64,000 nt of DNA from contig NZ_RZNX01000014.1 in NCBI RefSeq assembly GCF_003994465.1, forward strand, positions 1 to 64,000, in the 5' to 3' direction. This DNA is from Paenibacillus zeisoli. GTDB taxonomy: Bacteria > Bacillota > Bacilli > Paenibacillales > Paenibacillaceae. The notes under the pieces were generated by a model, which was not told the origin of the DNA, did no database searches, and was given only the letters and a program-made list of their open reading frames with translations. This document shows positions 27,893 to 40,272 of the stretch, one piece after another (the stretch's first letter is position 1; the number at the start of each line of letters is the position of its first letter). The position numbers and the translations under genes were made by a program.

Positions 27893-30800
27893 TTGTTGGA
27901 CGTCAACAATTTCGAGTTTATGAAAATTGGGCTTGCTTCCCCAGATAAAATTCGTTCTTGGTCCCGCGGAGAAGTGAAGAAACCGGAGACGATTAACTAT
28001 CGTACGCTGAAGCCGGAGAAAGAAGGGCTTTTCTGCGAGAAAATTTTCGGTCCTACAAAAGACTGGGAATGTCACTGCGGTAAATACAAACGCGTACGTT
28101 ACAAAGGCGTTGTCTGCGATCGCTGCGGCGTTGAAGTAACACGTGCGAAAGTACGCCGTGAACGCATGGGCCACATCGAGCTGGCTGCTCCAGTTTCTCA
28201 TATATGGTATTTCAAAGGGATTCCAAGCCGTATGGGATTGGCTTTGGATATGTCCCCTAGATCTCTGGAAGAGATTATCTATTTTGCATCATATGTTGTA
28301 ACAGATCCTGGCGATACGCCGCTTGAGAAAAAGCAGCTCCTGTCCGAGAAGGAATACCGTAGCTACCGTGAGAAATACGGCTACGGTTTCCAAGCCGGCA
28401 TGGGTGCCGAAGCTGTTAAGAAGCTTTTGCAGGACATCGACGTGGAGAAAGAGCTTGATTTCCTTAAGGAAGAACTGCGTACCGCTCAAGGTCAGCGTCG
28501 TAACCGGGCAATCAAACGTCTTGAAGTTATTGAAGCCTTCCGCAACTCGGGCAATGAGCCGGAATGGATGATTCTTGACGTCCTTCCGGTCATCCCTCCG
28601 GAACTTCGTCCGATGGTTCAGCTCGATGGTGGACGTTTTGCAACGTCTGACCTTAACGATCTGTACCGCCGTGTCATTAACCGTAACAACCGTTTGAAAC
28701 GCCTTCTGGATCTTGGAGCGCCGGATATCATCGTTCAGAACGAGAAGCGTATGCTTCAAGAAGCGGTGGATGCCTTGATCGATAACGGTCGTCGTGGCCG
28801 TCCTGTAACGGGTCCTGGTAACCGTCCGCTCAAATCTCTAAGCCACATGCTGAAAGGTAAGCAAGGACGCTTCCGTCAGAACCTTCTCGGTAAACGTGTT
28901 GACTACTCTGGTCGTTCCGTTATCGTAGTAGGTCCTTACCTGAAGATGTACCAATGCGGACTGCCTAAGGAAATGGCACTCGAATTGTTCAAACCGTTCG
29001 TGATGAAGGAGCTTGTCAACAAAGGTCTTGCTCATAACATCAAGAGCGCGAAGCGCAAAGTTGAACGTGTCAGCCCGGAAGTATGGGACGTATTGGAAGA
29101 AGTTATCAAGGAGCATCCGGTTCTTCTGAACCGTGCACCGACGCTTCACCGACTCGGGATTCAAGCGTTCGAACCAATCTTGGTAGAAGGACGCGCCATT
29201 CGTCTTCACCCGCTGGTATGTACGGCGTATAACGCCGACTTTGACGGTGACCAGATGGCAGTTCACGTTCCTCTGTCAGCTGAAGCGCAAGCAGAAGCGC
29301 GGATTTTGATGCTAGCATCAGGTAACATTCTTAACCCGAAAGATGGTAAGCCGGTTGTTACTCCATCTCAGGATATGGTCCTTGGATCCTTCTACCTGAC
29401 TATGGATGATAACAAGGCTAAAGGTTCAGGCATGATCCTGGGAAGTGTGAACGAAGCCGTGTCCGCCTACCAGCGTGGAGCAGCAGCTCTGCATGCACGG
29501 GTAGTTATTCCGGCTAAGGCTCTGAATAAAGACGGATTTACACCTGAACAGCAAAAAGCGCTGCTGGTGACTACGGTCGGGAAAATTATCTTTAATGAAA
29601 TCTTCCCATCCAGCTTCCCTTATATTAACGAAGCTACCCGCGATAACCTGTTTAACGGGACACCGGATCGATACTTTGTTTATGAAAAGGGTGCGGATCT
29701 CAATGAACGTATCAACGACCCGGCAATACCAGGGGGAGTAGGTAAAGAGTATCTGGGATCTATCATTGCACGCTGCTTTGAAACCTATCACACGACTGAA
29801 ACATCTGTGATTCTAGATAGAATTAAACAGCTTGGATTCACGTATTCCACACGTGCAGGCGTAAGTATTGCTGTATCCGACGTTATTGTTCCTGAGGAAA
29901 AAGCAACCATTATGCGCGAATCTGATGAGAAAGTACGCGTGGTAACGAATCAGTACCGCCGCGGCTTAATCACGGATGAAGAACGTTATGATCGTGTTAT
30001 TGATATCTGGTCCAAATCCAAGGATCAGTTGACGGAAGTTCTCATGAAATCGATGGATCGCTTCAACTCCATTATGCTCATGGTAGACTCCAAAGCACGG
30101 GGTAACAAATCGCAGATTACTCAGCTGGGTGGTATGCGGGGTCTGATGGCGACACCATCAGGACGTATCTATGAACTTCCAATTAAAGCGAACTTCCGTG
30201 AAGGTCTTACGGTCCTCGAGTACTTTATCTCGACTCACGGAGCGCGTAAAGGTCTGGCGGATACAGCCCTTCGTACAGCGGACTCAGGATACCTGACTCG
30301 CCGTTTGGTTGACGTAGCCCAGGATGTTATCGTTCGCGAAGACGATTGTGGTACCGATAAAGGAATTACAGTAGCACGCATTCAGGATGGTAAAGAAATT
30401 ATCGAAGATCTCTTCGACCGTATTGAAGGACGCTACTCGTTCCAGACGATCAAGCATCCTGAGACAGGCGAAGTCATTGTAGCTCGTAATGAGCTCATTG
30501 ATACAGATCGCGCAAATGCCATCGTAAATGCGGGTGTTGAGAAACTGCAAATCCGTTCCGTACTGAGCTGCCGTGCCCGTCATGGTGTTTGTAAGAAATG
30601 CTATGGCCGTAACCTGGCTACTGGTAAGTTCGTTGAAATCGGTGAAGCAGTTGGTATCATCGCAGCCCAGTCCATCGGGGAGCCGGGAACCCAGCTCACG
30701 ATGCGTACGTTCCATACCGGGGGCGTTGCGGGTGACGATATCACTCAAGGTTTGCCGCGTATTCAGGAGCTCTTTGAAGCTCGGAATCCGAAAGGTCAAG

Positions 30801-31507
30801 CCACAATCAGTGAACTTGACGGCGTAGTCAAAGAAATCCGTGAAGCTAAGGATCGCCGTGAAATTGAGATCCAAGGTGAAGCAGAGACTAAAGTCTACTC
30901 CGTAACTTACGGTTCTCGACTTCGTGTTAGCGAAGGTCAAGAGATTGAAGCCGGCGATGAGCTTACCGACGGTTCAATTGACCCTAAAGAAATTCTGCGA
31001 ATCAAAGGTATTCGTGGCGTACAGAACTACATTTTGCAAGAAGTACAGCGCGTATACCGTAACCAAGGCGTTGAGATCAACGATAAACACGTTGAGGTTA
31101 TGATTAAGCAGATGCTTCGTAAAATCCGTATTGTTGATGCTGGAGATACTACACTTCTCCCAGGTTCATTTGTGGACATTCATGAATATGAAACAGCCAA
31201 CAAAGAGGCCATCCTATCGGATAAAGAGCCTGCTGTTGCTAAGCCTGTACTGCTCGGTATTACGAAGGCATCTCTTGAGACAGACTCCTTCTTGTCGGCC
31301 GCTTCCTTCCAGGAGACAACTCGGGTACTTACCGATGCTGCCATTAAAGGTAAAGTTGATAAGCTGCTCGGTCTGAAAGAGAATGTTATTATCGGTAAGC
31401 TGATCCCAGCGGGTACGGGTATGAACCGTTATCGCAGTGTTCAGTTTGACGATCAAGAAGAAGGCGATGTTTCTGCAGAGAATCTTGAGCCTGTTTCGGT
31501 AGAATAG
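27893..31507 (+). CDS. rpoC: DNA-directed RNA polymerase subunit beta'
   Basis: Catalytic subunit with the Mg-binding NADFDGD motif (D449, D451, D453). The N-terminal zinc site is CHCGKYKR and CDRCGV, the second zinc site [13 protein letters not shown]. The product is 1204 aa from TTG 27893 (start [17 protein letters not shown]), 8 nt after AAGGAGGG; a frame opening at 27872 would read through that site. A second TTG follows immediately. The trigger-loop region [11 protein letters not shown] is intact. Translated with rpoB. Confidence 0.98.
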   Translation: MLDVNNFEFMKIGLASPDKIRSWSRGEVKKPETINYRTLKPEKEGLFCEKIFGPTKDWECHCGKYKRVRYKGVVCDRCGVEVTRAKVRRERMGHIELAAPVSHIWYFKGIPSRMGLALDMSPRSLEEIIYFASYVVTDPGDTPLEKKQLLSEKEYRSYREKYGYGFQAGMGAEAVKKLLQDIDVEKELDFLKEELRTAQGQRRNRAIKRLEVIEAFRNSGNEPEWMILDVLPVIPPELRPMVQLDGGRFATSDLNDLYRRVINRNNRLKRLLDLGAPDIIVQNEKRMLQEAVDALIDNGRRGRPVTGPGNRPLKSLSHMLKGKQGRFRQNLLGKRVDYSGRSVIVVGPYLKMYQCGLPKEMALELFKPFVMKELVNKGLAHNIKSAKRKVERVSPEVWDVLEEVIKEHPVLLNRAPTLHRLGIQAFEPILVEGRAIRLHPLVCTAYNADFDGDQMAVHVPLSAEAQAEARILMLASGNILNPKDGKPVVTPSQDMVLGSFYLTMDDNKAKGSGMILGSVNEAVSAYQRGAAALHARVVIPAKALNKDGFTPEQQKALLVTTVGKIIFNEIFPSSFPYINEATRDNLFNGTPDRYFVYEKGADLNERINDPAIPGGVGKEYLGSIIARCFETYHTTETSVILDRIKQLGFTYSTRAGVSIAVSDVIVPEEKATIMRESDEKVRVVTNQYRRGLITDEERYDRVIDIWSKSKDQLTEVLMKSMDRFNSIMLMVDSKARGNKSQITQLGGMRGLMATPSGRIYELPIKANFREGLTVLEYFISTHGARKGLADTALRTADSGYLTRRLVDVAQDVIVREDDCGTDKGITVARIQDGKEIIEDLFDRIEGRYSFQTIKHPETGEVIVARNELIDTDRANAIVNAGVEKLQIRSVLSCRARHGVCKKCYGRNLATGKFVEIGEAVGIIAAQSIGEPGTQLTMRTFHTGGVAGDDITQGLPRIQELFEARNPKGQATISELDGVVKEIREAKDRREIEIQGEAETKVYSVTYGSRLRVSEGQEIEAGDELTDGSIDPKEILRIKGIRGVQNYILQEVQRVYRNQGVEINDKHVEVMIKQMLRKIRIVDAGDTTLLPGSFVDIHEYETANKEAILSDKEPAVAKPVLLGITKASLETDSFLSAASFQETTRVLTDAAIKGKVDKLLGLKENVIIGKLIPAGTGMNRYRSVQFDDQEEGDVSAENLEPVSVE

Positions 31508-31525
31508 ATTTATAAAGCAAGAAAT

Positions 31526-31576
31526 GGCGGAGGAGTCCATGTTGTAGATCTAGGCAATATGCGGCTGCTCCGCCGT
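31526..31576 (+). terminator. Possible weak terminator after rpoC
   Basis: GGCGGAG (31526-31532) pairs with CTCCGCC (31568-31574) across a large 35-nt loop. The downstream tract (GTTATAATTAAT) is poor in T runs, so this is weak. Confidence 0.4.
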
Positions 31577-31594
31577 TATAATTAATATAAACAC

Positions 31595-31623
31595 TTGACA
31601 TCGCCCAATTCAGATGCTAATAT
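31595..31623 (+). promoter_or_regulatory. Strong promoter of the str operon
   Basis: Perfect -35 TTGACA (31595-31600), 17 bp, extended -10 TGC-TAATAT (31615-31623). Confidence 0.85.
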
Positions 31624-31676
31624 AGCAAAGGTGCGTGAGTAGCGGTAATTCCCTGTATTTTTGGAGGTATCGTAAG

Positions 31677-31928
31677 ATGTCTAATGATAGAGGACTACAG
31701 GATGCTCATGTCAAGATCGGTGCCAAACAAGCTGCGAAGGTAGTGGAACTTGGTCAAGCCGAAGAGGTCTATATCGCACAAGATGCAGATCCTCGTGTTA
31801 CGTCAAAGATCATCGGGCTCTGTAACAAGGCTTCAATCAAGATCACTTATGTCGATACGATGAAAGAACTCGGTAAGGTATGTGGGATTGAAGTTGGGGC
31901 AGCGGTGGCTGCGATAGTAAAACAATAA
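31677..31928 (+). CDS. rplGB: L7Ae-family ribosomal protein (YbxF)
   Basis: An 83-aa protein of the L7Ae/L30e family, which bind kink-turn RNA. In B. subtilis the homologue YbxF binds K-turns, but its ribosomal role is unsettled. The sequence has the family pattern IGAKQAAKVVELGQAEEVYIAQDADP and ends GAAVAAIV. ATG 31677 follows TTGGAGGT by 8 nt; a longer GTG frame is not supported. It opens the str operon, before rpsL. Confidence 0.93.
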   Translation: MSNDRGLQDAHVKIGAKQAAKVVELGQAEEVYIAQDADPRVTSKIIGLCNKASIKITYVDTMKELGKVCGIEVGAAVAAIVKQ

Positions 31929-32066
31929 TGGTATGAAACGTTTTTGTTTCAGGTGAAAGCTTGGGGCAGAAACTTTCCTTTGTTCTTTTATGAACCGCCT
32001 GGGTCTGTGGGCTTAATTAAAAGGTTTGTAAAGACATGAAAATTTGAGGAAGGGGGTGGCAACAAC

Positions 32067-32486
32067 ATGCCAACAATTAACCAACTAGTTCGTAAAGGGC
32101 GTCAAGCCAAAGTTGAGAAGTCCAAATCACCAGCTCTTCAAAAAGGGTTCAATGCCCTCAAACGTGAGACTACTGATTTGAGCGCTCCTCAAAAACGTGG
32201 TGTTTGCACTCGTGTAGGTACTATGACTCCACGTAAACCGAACTCCGCACTTCGTAAATATGCCCGTGTTCGTTTGACTAACCGTCTGGAGGTTACTGCT
32301 TACATTCCAGGTATCGGTCATAACTTGCAAGAGCACAGTGTTGTATTGATTCGTGGTGGTAAGGTCAAAGACCTTGCAGGAGTACGTTATCACATCGTTC
32401 GCGGTGCTTTGGATACAGCTGGTGTTAACAACCGTATGCAAGCTCGTTCGAAATATGGTGCAAAACGTCCTAAAGTTAAGAAGTAA
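32067..32486 (+). CDS. rpsL: 30S ribosomal protein S12
   Basis: S12 sits at the decoding centre and controls accuracy and streptomycin response. The 139-aa protein is complete. It carries Arg at position 56 (codon CGT, 32232-32234), in TPRKPNSAL, where Bacillus and E. coli have Lys, and Ala at 104 (GCA, 32376-32378), in KDLAG, where they have Pro. Lys101 is kept. Both positions are classic sites of streptomycin resistance or dependence mutations. The ATG follows GGAAGGGGGTGG. Confidence 0.97.
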   Translation: MPTINQLVRKGRQAKVEKSKSPALQKGFNALKRETTDLSAPQKRGVCTRVGTMTPRKPNSALRKYARVRLTNRLEVTAYIPGIGHNLQEHSVVLIRGGKVKDLAGVRYHIVRGALDTAGVNNRMQARSKYGAKRPKVKK

Positions 32487-32534
32487 GAAGATTGAACAAA
32501 TTAGAATGAACTATTTCTGAAAGGGGGATAATCA

Positions 32535-33005
32535 ATGCCACGCAAAGGTCCAGTTACAAAAAGAGACGTGTTGCCAGATCCGGTGTATAACAGCAAGCTT
32601 GTTACTCGCCTAATCAACCGCATCATGCTCGACGGAAAACGCGGCGTTGCTCAAAGCATTCTATACAATGCGTTCAAACTGATTCAAGAACGCACTGGTA
32701 ACGACCCAATGGAAGTGTTTGAAGCAGCGATCAAAAATATTATGCCAGTTCTTGAAGTTAAAGCTCGCCGTGTGGGCGGTGCGAACTATCAAGTGCCTAT
32801 CGAAGTTAAACCGGAAAGACGTACTTCCCTTGGTTTACGTTGGCTCGTGAACTACTCCCGCAACCGCGGAGAGAAGACTATGGAAGAGCGTTTGGCTGCT
32901 GAGATCATCGACGCATCCAACAACACCGGCGCTTCTGTTAAGAAACGCGAAGATACGCACAAAATGGCTGAAGCAAACAAAGCGTTTGCACACTATCGTT
33001 GGTAG
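32535..33005 (+). CDS. rpsG: 30S ribosomal protein S7
   Basis: Primary 16S rRNA-binding protein that starts assembly of the 30S head and contacts E-site tRNA. The 156-aa length is standard, with [16 protein letters not shown] at the start and the [21 protein letters not shown] region. The ATG follows AAAGGGGGA. It lies between rpsL and fusA; in E. coli S7 represses this operon, not shown here. Confidence 0.97.
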   Translation: MPRKGPVTKRDVLPDPVYNSKLVTRLINRIMLDGKRGVAQSILYNAFKLIQERTGNDPMEVFEAAIKNIMPVLEVKARRVGGANYQVPIEVKPERRTSLGLRWLVNYSRNRGEKTMEERLAAEIIDASNNTGASVKKREDTHKMAEANKAFAHYRW

Positions 33006-33052
33006 GATAAGGCCTAAACTAATAACTTCATTTTTGAAGGGAGACTTTATTC

Positions 33053-35131
33053 ATGGCAAGAGAGTTCTCCTTGAAAAATACACGTAATATTGGGATCATG
33101 GCGCATATTGACGCCGGTAAAACCACGACTACAGAACGGATCTTGTTCTACACAGGCCGTACGCACAAAATCGGTGAGGTTCACGAGGGTGCTGCTACAA
33201 TGGACTGGATGGAGCAAGAACAGGAGCGCGGGATCACGATTACGTCCGCCGCTACTACCGCTGCTTGGAAGGGCTACCGCGTAAATATTATTGATACCCC
33301 GGGACACGTTGACTTCACAGTTGAAGTTGAACGTTCCCTTCGTGTATTGGACGGGGCAGTAGGCGTTTTCAGTGCGAAGGAAGGCGTAGAGCCTCAGTCT
33401 GAAACTGTATGGAGACAGGCAGACCGTTATGGCGTTCCACGGATTGCATATGTAAATAAAATGGACATCATCGGTGCTGACTTCTTGAACGTTGTTAAAG
33501 ACATGCATGAGCGTCTGCAAGCGAACGCAGTTGCAATTCAACTGCCAATCGGTGCAGAGAACGACTTCACTGGTATCATTGATATCGTGGAAGAGAAAGC
33601 TCATATGTTCAAAGACGATCTGGGTCAAGACATCGAAGTGGTTGATGTTCCTGAAGAGTTCAAGGCGCAAGTCGAAGAACTTCGTTCGTTATTGATAGAG
33701 AAAGTCGCTGAACTTGACGAAGACCTTACTATGAAATACCTTGAAGGTGAAGAAATCACTGTAGAAGAGATCAAATCTGCTCTTCGTAAAGGTGTTGTAG
33801 AAGTAAAGATCTTCCCAGTTATCTGTGGTTCCTCATATCGTAACAAAGGCGTTCAATTGATGTTGGACGCAGTTATTGATTATCTGCCAGCTCCGATTGA
33901 CGTTCCAGACATCAAGGGTCACCTTGAAGATGGTACAGAAGCGGTTCGTAAATCTTCGGATGAAGAAACCTTCTCGGCGCTAGCTTTTAAAATCATGACT
34001 GACCCTTACGTTGGTAAACTTACGTTCTTCCGCGTATATTCCGGTGTGCTTCAATCCGGATCTTATGTGTTGAATGCAACAAAAGGTAAACGCGAACGTA
34101 TTGGACGTATCCTTCAGATGCATGCGAACAGCCGTCAAGAGATCAGTGAAGTATATTCTGGTGACATTGCAGCTGCCGTAGGTTTGAAAGATACCGGTAC
34201 AGGTGATACACTGTGTGATGAGAAGAGTCCAGTTATTCTGGAGTCCATGAACTTCCCTGATCCAGTTATCGAGATCGCCGTTGAGCCGAAAACCAAAGCT
34301 GACCAAGATAAATTGGGCGTCGCTCTTAGTAAGCTGACTGAAGAGGATCCAACTCTTCGTGCGCATACTAATGAAGAAACAGGCCAAACCATCCTGGCTG
34401 GTATGGGTGAGCTTCACTTGGACATCATCATCGACCGTATGCGTCGTGAGTTCAAAGTGGAGACCAACGTAGGTGCACCACAAGTTGCTTATCGCGAAAC
34501 TTTCCGCGCGCCAGCGCGTGTAGAAGGTAAATTCGTACGTCAATCCGGTGGTCGTGGTCAATACGGTCACGTATGGGTTGAATTCGAACCATTGGAGCCA
34601 GGTACTGGTAACCAGTTCGAGAGCAAAGTTGTGGGTGGTTCGGTACCAAGAGAATATATCGGACCTGCACAGCAAGGTATTGAAGAGCAAATGAAAAATG
34701 GTGTTATCGCTGGATTCCCACTCGTGGATGTAAAAGCAACTATCGTAGATGGTTCTTACCACGATGTTGACTCCAACGAAATGGCATTTAAAATTGCGGG
34801 TTCCATGGCGCTTAAAGCTGCTGCGGAAAAATGTAAGCCAGTTATTCTTGAGCCTGTTATGAAAGTTGAAGTAACAGTGCCTGAAGAGTACATGGGTGAC
34901 GCAATGGGTATGCTGAACTCCCGTCGTGGCCGTATCGAAGGTATGGATTCCCGCGGTGGAGCTCAAATTATCCGTGCTAAAGTGCCTCTCTCCGAAATGT
35001 TTGGATTCTCGACTACTATCCGTTCCGGTACCCAAGGTCGCGGTGTGTTCTCGATGGAACTCTCTCACTATGAAGAAGTACCGAAGTCCATTCAAGAAGA
35101 GATTGTTTCTAAAGCAAAAGGTTCAGATTAA
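33053..35131 (+). CDS. fusA: Elongation factor G
   Basis: GTPase that drives translocation and, with RRF, ribosome recycling. The 692-aa protein has P-loop [21 protein letters not shown] and NKMD motifs, then domains II-V. No fusidic-acid resistance change is obvious by eye. The ATG follows GAAGGGAG. It is 95 nt before tuf. Confidence 0.98.
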   Translation: MAREFSLKNTRNIGIMAHIDAGKTTTTERILFYTGRTHKIGEVHEGAATMDWMEQEQERGITITSAATTAAWKGYRVNIIDTPGHVDFTVEVERSLRVLDGAVGVFSAKEGVEPQSETVWRQADRYGVPRIAYVNKMDIIGADFLNVVKDMHERLQANAVAIQLPIGAENDFTGIIDIVEEKAHMFKDDLGQDIEVVDVPEEFKAQVEELRSLLIEKVAELDEDLTMKYLEGEEITVEEIKSALRKGVVEVKIFPVICGSSYRNKGVQLMLDAVIDYLPAPIDVPDIKGHLEDGTEAVRKSSDEETFSALAFKIMTDPYVGKLTFFRVYSGVLQSGSYVLNATKGKRERIGRILQMHANSRQEISEVYSGDIAAAVGLKDTGTGDTLCDEKSPVILESMNFPDPVIEIAVEPKTKADQDKLGVALSKLTEEDPTLRAHTNEETGQTILAGMGELHLDIIIDRMRREFKVETNVGAPQVAYRETFRAPARVEGKFVRQSGGRGQYGHVWVEFEPLEPGTGNQFESKVVGGSVPREYIGPAQQGIEEQMKNGVIAGFPLVDVKATIVDGSYHDVDSNEMAFKIAGSMALKAAAEKCKPVILEPVMKVEVTVPEEYMGDAMGMLNSRRGRIEGMDSRGGAQIIRAKVPLSEMFGFSTTIRSGTQGRGVFSMELSHYEEVPKSIQEEIVSKAKGSD

Positions 35132-35145
35132 TTAATTTTCAACTG

Positions 35146-35184
35146 CTGTTCGGGTGTTTTTCATTAGGGAGACACTCCGTTCAG
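35146..35184 (+). promoter_or_regulatory. Hairpin in the fusA-tuf intergenic region
   Basis: CTGTTCGGGTGT pairs imperfectly with ACACTCCGTTCAG around a loop starting with TTTTT. The T run lies in the loop rather than after the stem, so it is not a normal terminator. It could tune tuf expression or mRNA processing. Confidence 0.45.
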
Positions 35185-35226
35185 TAAAACATAACAATCC
35201 CATATTTTAAGGAGGAACTGTTCAAA

Positions 35227-36417
35227 ATGGCAAAGGCTAAATTCGAACGTACAAAACCGCACGTTAATATCGGTACTATCGGTCACGTCGACCATGGTAA
35301 AACAACCCTGACTGCTGCAATCACTACTGTATTGTCCAAAACTTATGGTGGTGCTGCTGTAGCATTCGACCAAATCGATAAAGCTCCAGAAGAGCGCGAG
35401 CGCGGTATCACAATCTCAACTGCACACGTTGAGTATGAAACAAACAACCGTCACTATGCACACGTTGACTGCCCAGGTCACGCCGACTATGTTAAAAACA
35501 TGATCACTGGTGCTGCACAAATGGACGGAGCAATCCTCGTAGTATCCGCAGCTGACGGTCCTATGCCACAAACTCGTGAGCACATCCTGTTGTCCCGCCA
35601 AGTAGGCGTGCCTTACATCGTTGTGTTCTTGAACAAATGTGACATGGTTGAAGACGAAGAGCTTTTGGAATTGGTTGAAATGGAAGTTCGCGATCTTCTT
35701 AACGAATATGAATTCCCTGGTGATGACACTCCAATCACTCGTGGTTCTGCTCGTGAAGCTCTTCAAAACCCTGATGGCGAGTGGGCTAAAAAGATCGTTG
35801 AAATGTTCGAAACTATCGACACTTACATTCCACTTCCTGAGCGTCAAACTGACAAGCCTTTCCTTATGCCTGTCGAGGACGTATTCTCCATCACTGGCCG
35901 TGGTACAGTTGCAACTGGCCGTGTAGAGCGTGGTACTGTTAAAGTCGGCGAAGAGATCGAAATCGTTGGTATTACTGAAGAAACTAAGAAATCCGTTGTA
36001 ACAGGCGTTGAGATGTTCCGCAAATTGCTGGATTCCGCTCAAGCTGGTGATAACATCGGTGCACTTCTTCGTGGTGTTGATCGTAACATGATCGAGCGTG
36101 GCCAAGTATTGGCTAAGCCGGGTTCTGTTAAGCCTCACACAGAATTCACAGCTCAAATCTACGTGTTGACTAAAGAAGAGGGTGGACGTCACAAACCATT
36201 CTTCACTGGATACCGTCCACAGTTCTACTTCCGTACAACTGACGTAACAGGCATCATCAACCTGCCTGAAGGTACTGAAATGGTAATGCCTGGTGACAAC
36301 ATCACCGTTACTGTTTCCCTGATCTCCCCAATCGCGATCGAAGAAGGAACTAAGTTCTCCATTCGTGAGGGTGGACGTACAGTAGGTGCCGGTTCCGTAG
36401 CAAGCATTCAAAAGTAA
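35227..36417 (+). CDS. tuf: Elongation factor Tu
   Basis: Delivers aminoacyl-tRNA to the ribosome as a GTP complex. The 396-aa protein has P-loop GHVDHGKTT (19-27), DCPGHADY and NKCD motifs and complete domains II and III. Codon use is extremely biased. The ATG follows AAGGAGGAACTG. It is the last gene of the str operon, followed by a strong terminator. Confidence 0.98.
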   Translation: MAKAKFERTKPHVNIGTIGHVDHGKTTLTAAITTVLSKTYGGAAVAFDQIDKAPEERERGITISTAHVEYETNNRHYAHVDCPGHADYVKNMITGAAQMDGAILVVSAADGPMPQTREHILLSRQVGVPYIVVFLNKCDMVEDEELLELVEMEVRDLLNEYEFPGDDTPITRGSAREALQNPDGEWAKKIVEMFETIDTYIPLPERQTDKPFLMPVEDVFSITGRGTVATGRVERGTVKVGEEIEIVGITEETKKSVVTGVEMFRKLLDSAQAGDNIGALLRGVDRNMIERGQVLAKPGSVKPHTEFTAQIYVLTKEEGGRHKPFFTGYRPQFYFRTTDVTGIINLPEGTEMVMPGDNITVTVSLISPIAIEEGTKFSIREGGRTVGAGSVASIQK

Positions 36418-36492
36418 TTAGGCGTCTTAGCCTGATTGATTATAGAGCAACAGTGTGATGTAACGAGCAACAATGTACTGTAAACGAAAGAA

Positions 36493-36531
36493 GAGAAGGT
36501 TCATCTCTTTGGAGATGAACCTTCTTGTTTT
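36493..36531 (+). terminator. Terminator of the str operon
   Basis: A perfect 13-bp stem, GAAGGTTCATCTC with GAGATGAACCTTC, followed by TTGTTTT. Confidence 0.93.
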
Positions 36532-36593
36532 ATGTCAGGAGAACATTGGCTCGTCCCCTGAAAAGTGGAATTAAAAATTTTTGTATATAAGGC

Positions 36594-36622
36594 TTGCATT
36601 GAGCCTATCTTTTTAATATAAT
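36594..36622 (+). promoter_or_regulatory. Promoter of the S10-spc-alpha superoperon
   Basis: -35 TTGCAT (36594-36599), 17 bp, perfect -10 TATAAT (36617-36622). It lies in a strongly A+T-rich stretch that may act as an UP element. Confidence 0.85.
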
Positions 36623-36628
36623 AATATA

Positions 36629-37070
<442 letters not shown>

Positions 37071-37115
37071 GTCTAATAACAAGCATTTGATTAGAAAAGG
37101 GAATGAGGTGTCAAC

Positions 37116-37739
37116 ATGAAAGGTATCTTAGGAAAAAAACTTGGAATGACTCAAGTATTTACCGCTGAAGGTAATGTAATTCCAGTAACCGTTATTGAAG
37201 CAGGCCCCAATGTTGTTTTGCAGAAAAAGGATGCAGATAACGATGGTTACGAAGCGGTTCAGCTAGGTTTCTCTGATAAAAAAGAGAGCAGAGCTAACAA
37301 ACCAGAAGCAGGGCATGCCAAAAAGGCTAACACTGCACCTAAGCGCTACGTTCGCGAAATTCGCGGTATTGATTTGACAGGATATGAGGTTGGCCAAGAG
37401 GTTAAAGCTGATGTCTTTGTTGAGGGCGAATTTGTTGACGTAACAGGTATTTCCAAAGGTAAAGGTTTTGCCGGCGTTATCAAACGTTGGGGACAAAGCC
37501 GCGGACCAATGGCTCACGGTTCCCGTTATCATCGTAGACCGGGTTCGATGGGTTCCATTCAAGCAAACCGTGTTCCTAAAGGTAAGCACTTGCCAGGACA
37601 TTTGGGTAACGAGACGGTTACGATCCAAGGCCTTGAAATTATCAAAGTCGATGTTGAACGTAACGTATTGCTTGTAAAAGGTTCTATTCCAGGCCCTAAA
37701 CAAGGCTTCGTGAAAATCAAAGAAACGGTGAAGAAATAA
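37116..37739 (+). CDS. rplC: 50S ribosomal protein L3
   Basis: L3 reaches into the peptidyl transferase centre and is one of two proteins that start 50S assembly. The 207-aa product starts [15 protein letters not shown] and has the central extension with [20 protein letters not shown] near the active site. The ATG follows GGGAATGAGGTG. No linezolid- or tiamulin-type change is obvious by eye. Confidence 0.98.
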   Translation: MKGILGKKLGMTQVFTAEGNVIPVTVIEAGPNVVLQKKDADNDGYEAVQLGFSDKKESRANKPEAGHAKKANTAPKRYVREIRGIDLTGYEVGQEVKADVFVEGEFVDVTGISKGKGFAGVIKRWGQSRGPMAHGSRYHRRPGSMGSIQANRVPKGKHLPGHLGNETVTIQGLEIIKVDVERNVLLVKGSIPGPKQGFVKIKETVKK

Positions 37740-37765
37740 TCTTCTGAAGAAAGGAGGAACAATCA

Positions 37766-38389
37766 ATGCCTAAAGTAGCACTTTTTAATGTAAGTGGCAG
37801 CCAAGTGGGCGAAGTTGAATTGAATGATGCGGTATTCGGTATCGAGCCAAACGTTCATGTTCTTCATGATGCTGTTGTTATGCAGCGTGCATCCCTTCGT
37901 CAAGGTACTCACAAAGTTAAAGGACGTTCTGAAGTACGCGGCGGTGGTCGTAAGCCTTGGAAACAAAAAGGTACTGGCCGTGCTCGTCAAGGTTCGATCC
38001 GTTCACCACAATGGGTAGGCGGCGGTGTCGTTTTCGGACCAACACCACGCAGTTATGCATTCAAGCTTCCTAAGAAAGTTCGTCGTTTGGCGATCAAATC
38101 CGCGCTTTCTTCGAAAGTTGTTGATAACGATATTATCGTACTAGATCAATTGAGCTTTGAAGCGCCGAAGACAAAAGAATTCGCAGCTATCCTGAATAAC
38201 CTGAAAGTAGAACGCAAAGCCTTGATCGTAGGTTCCAGCTATGATGATAAAGTTGCTTTGTCTGCACGTAACATTCCAGGTGTAAAATTCGTAGCAGCTG
38301 ACGGCATCAATGTTCTTGACGTACTTACGTACGACAAACTGATCATTACGAAAGAAGCAGTTCAGAAGGTAGAGGAGGTGCTCGCGTAA
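37766..38389 (+). CDS. rplD: 50S ribosomal protein L4
   Basis: L4 lines the peptide exit tunnel; in E. coli it represses its own operon. The 207-aa product contains the tunnel loop [20 protein letters not shown], which is the macrolide-sensitive region and looks intact. The ATG follows AAAGGAGGAAC. Its TAA overlaps the ATG of rplW (TAATG), so the two are translationally coupled. Confidence 0.98.
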   Translation: MPKVALFNVSGSQVGEVELNDAVFGIEPNVHVLHDAVVMQRASLRQGTHKVKGRSEVRGGGRKPWKQKGTGRARQGSIRSPQWVGGGVVFGPTPRSYAFKLPKKVRRLAIKSALSSKVVDNDIIVLDQLSFEAPKTKEFAAILNNLKVERKALIVGSSYDDKVALSARNIPGVKFVAADGINVLDVLTYDKLIITKEAVQKVEEVLA

Positions 38390-38679
38390 TGAAAGATCCT
38401 CGTGATGTTATCAAACGTCCAGTGATTACGGAACGTACGGCTGAATACATGGGTGAACAGAAATATGTATTCGAAGTAGATATCCGTGCTAATAAGACTG
38501 AGATCAAACAAGCTATTGAAGCGATCTTCAGCGTGAAGGTGAACAAAGTTAACACTTTGCGTGTTCCTGCGAAGCCTAAACGTTACGGACGTCATTTTGG
38601 TTATACACCAGAGTGGAAGAAAGCGTTCGTTACTCTTACGGCAGACAGCAAACCGCTTGAGTTCTTTGAATCGGTATAA
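38389..38679 (+). CDS. rplW: 50S ribosomal protein L23
   Basis: L23 sits at the tunnel exit and docks trigger factor and SRP. It is 96 aa, with [17 protein letters not shown] at the start and [20 protein letters not shown] near the end. It overlaps rplD by one base; the rplD 3' end (GTAGAGGAGGTGCTCG) provides the ribosome binding site. Confidence 0.97.
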   Translation: MKDPRDVIKRPVITERTAEYMGEQKYVFEVDIRANKTEIKQAIEAIFSVKVNKVNTLRVPAKPKRYGRHFGYTPEWKKAFVTLTADSKPLEFFESV

Positions 38680-38708
38680 GAAATTTTTGAAGATAGGAGG
38701 GAACACAA

Positions 38709-39539
38709 GTGCCAATCAAAAAGTATAAACCGACTTCCCCGGCAAGACGCGCAATGTCCGTGTCTACTTTTGAAGAAATCACTACAAATGTGCCGGAAAA
38801 ATCCTTGCTTGCACCACTTAGCAAAACTGCTGGTCGTAACAACCAAGGTAAAATTACGGTTCGTCACCACGGTGGTGGACACAAACGTAAATATCGTATC
38901 ATCGACTTCAAACGGAACAAAGATGGAATACCGGGCCGCGTTGCTACAATCGAGTATGACCCGAACCGTACTTCCAACATCGCTTTGATCCATTATGCAG
39001 ACGGTGAGAAGCGTTATATCATCGCTCCTAAAGGCTTGAAAGTTGATGATGTTGTAGTATCAGGTCCTACAGCTGATATCAAAATCGGTAACGCACTTCC
39101 AATGGAGAACATTCCAGTGGGTTCCGTTATCCACAACATCGAACTTCAACCAGGTAAAGGCGGACAGCTTGTTCGTGCAGCTGGTACTGAAGCTCAACTT
39201 CTTGGTAAAGAAGAAAAATATGTCACAGTTCGTCTTTCATCCGGTGAGGTTCGCAAGCTCCTTAAAGTTTGCCGTGCTACAATCGGTTCCGTAGGTAACG
39301 GAGATCACGAGCTTGTGAAAATCGGTAAAGCTGGACGCAGTCGCTGGCTCGGACAACGTCCGGAAGTTCGCGGTGTTGTCATGAACCCTAACGATCACCC
39401 ACACGGTGGTGGTGAAGGACGCGCTCCTATCGGTCGTAAATCGCCATTGTCTCCTTGGGGCAAACCAACCCTTGGCTACAAAACGCGTAAAAAAGGTAAA
39501 GCTTCTGATAAATACATCGTTCGCCGTCGTACGAAGTAA
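38709..39539 (+). CDS. rplB: 50S ribosomal protein L2
   Basis: L2 supports subunit joining and the peptidyl transferase centre. It is 276 aa, with the conserved C-terminal [19 protein letters not shown] segment including the key histidine. The start codon is GTG, 8 nt after AGGAGGG. S19 follows after 75 nt. Confidence 0.98.
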   Translation: MPIKKYKPTSPARRAMSVSTFEEITTNVPEKSLLAPLSKTAGRNNQGKITVRHHGGGHKRKYRIIDFKRNKDGIPGRVATIEYDPNRTSNIALIHYADGEKRYIIAPKGLKVDDVVVSGPTADIKIGNALPMENIPVGSVIHNIELQPGKGGQLVRAAGTEAQLLGKEEKYVTVRLSSGEVRKLLKVCRATIGSVGNGDHELVKIGKAGRSRWLGQRPEVRGVVMNPNDHPHGGGEGRAPIGRKSPLSPWGKPTLGYKTRKKGKASDKYIVRRRTK

Positions 39540-39614
39540 TACGCTTAGGCGCATTACTTCTCCGGTTAACGGATTAGAGACTTATGATGGTTTCATGAAG
39601 GGAGGATTCAAGCT

Positions 39615-39893
39615 ATGGGTCGCAGTTTGAAAAAAGGGCCATTTATCGATGGCTACCTACTCAAAAAAGTGGATGAAGTGAACGATAGCAACAAAAAAAC
39701 CGTGATCAAAACATGGTCCCGCCGTTCCACGATTTTCCCACAATTTATCGGACACACTTTCGGAGTATATGACGGTCGTAAACACGTGCCTGTATACGTA
39801 ACGGAAGACATGGTAGGACACAAATTGGGTGAATTTGCTCCAACACGTACCTACAAAGGACATACGGACGACGATAAGAAAACAAGACGTTAA
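39615..39893 (+). CDS. rpsS: 30S ribosomal protein S19
   Basis: S19 pairs with S13 in the 30S head. It is 92 aa, starts [19 protein letters not shown] and carries the [20 protein letters not shown] segment. The ATG follows AGGGAGGATTC. Confidence 0.97.
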   Translation: MGRSLKKGPFIDGYLLKKVDEVNDSNKKTVIKTWSRRSTIFPQFIGHTFGVYDGRKHVPVYVTEDMVGHKLGEFAPTRTYKGHTDDDKKTRR

Positions 39894-39926
39894 GATGAGT
39901 TCTTCGTTTGAGAGGAGGTAACAAAC

Positions 39927-40259
39927 ATGGAAGCAAAAGCACATGCAAGATCCATCCGTATTGCTGCTCGTAAGGTTAAGCTCGTTGTTGACCTGATTCG
40001 CGGCAAACAAGTGGGTGAAGCCATCGCCATTCTTCGCCATACTCCTAAAGCAGCTTCACCAGTAGTGGAGAAGCTCTTGAACTCGGCGATTGCGAATGCT
40101 GAACATAACTATTCTATGGATGTAAATAAATTGGTTATTTCGGAAGTTTTCGTTAACCAAGGTCCGACAATGAAACGTTTCCGTCCACGTGCAATGGGAC
40201 GTGCAAGCCGGATCAACAAACGCACCAGCCACATTACTTTGGTGGTATCCGAAAAATAA
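39927..40259 (+). CDS. rplV: 50S ribosomal protein L22
   Basis: L22 lines the exit tunnel with L4. It is 110 aa. The long beta-hairpin [20 protein letters not shown], where macrolide-resistance changes occur, is present and looks normal. The ATG follows AGAGGAGGTAAC. It ends 13 nt before rpsC. Confidence 0.97.
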   Translation: MEAKAHARSIRIAARKVKLVVDLIRGKQVGEAIAILRHTPKAASPVVEKLLNSAIANAEHNYSMDVNKLVISEVFVNQGPTMKRFRPRAMGRASRINKRTSHITLVVSEK

Positions 40260-40272
40260 GGAGGGAAAACGT

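Noticed and set aside
33980-36411. Long minus-strand open frames opposite fusA (371 codons) and tuf (331 codons)
   Set aside because: They are shadows of genes with strongly biased codons, have no ribosome binding sites and give improbable Cys-, Phe- and His-rich proteins.
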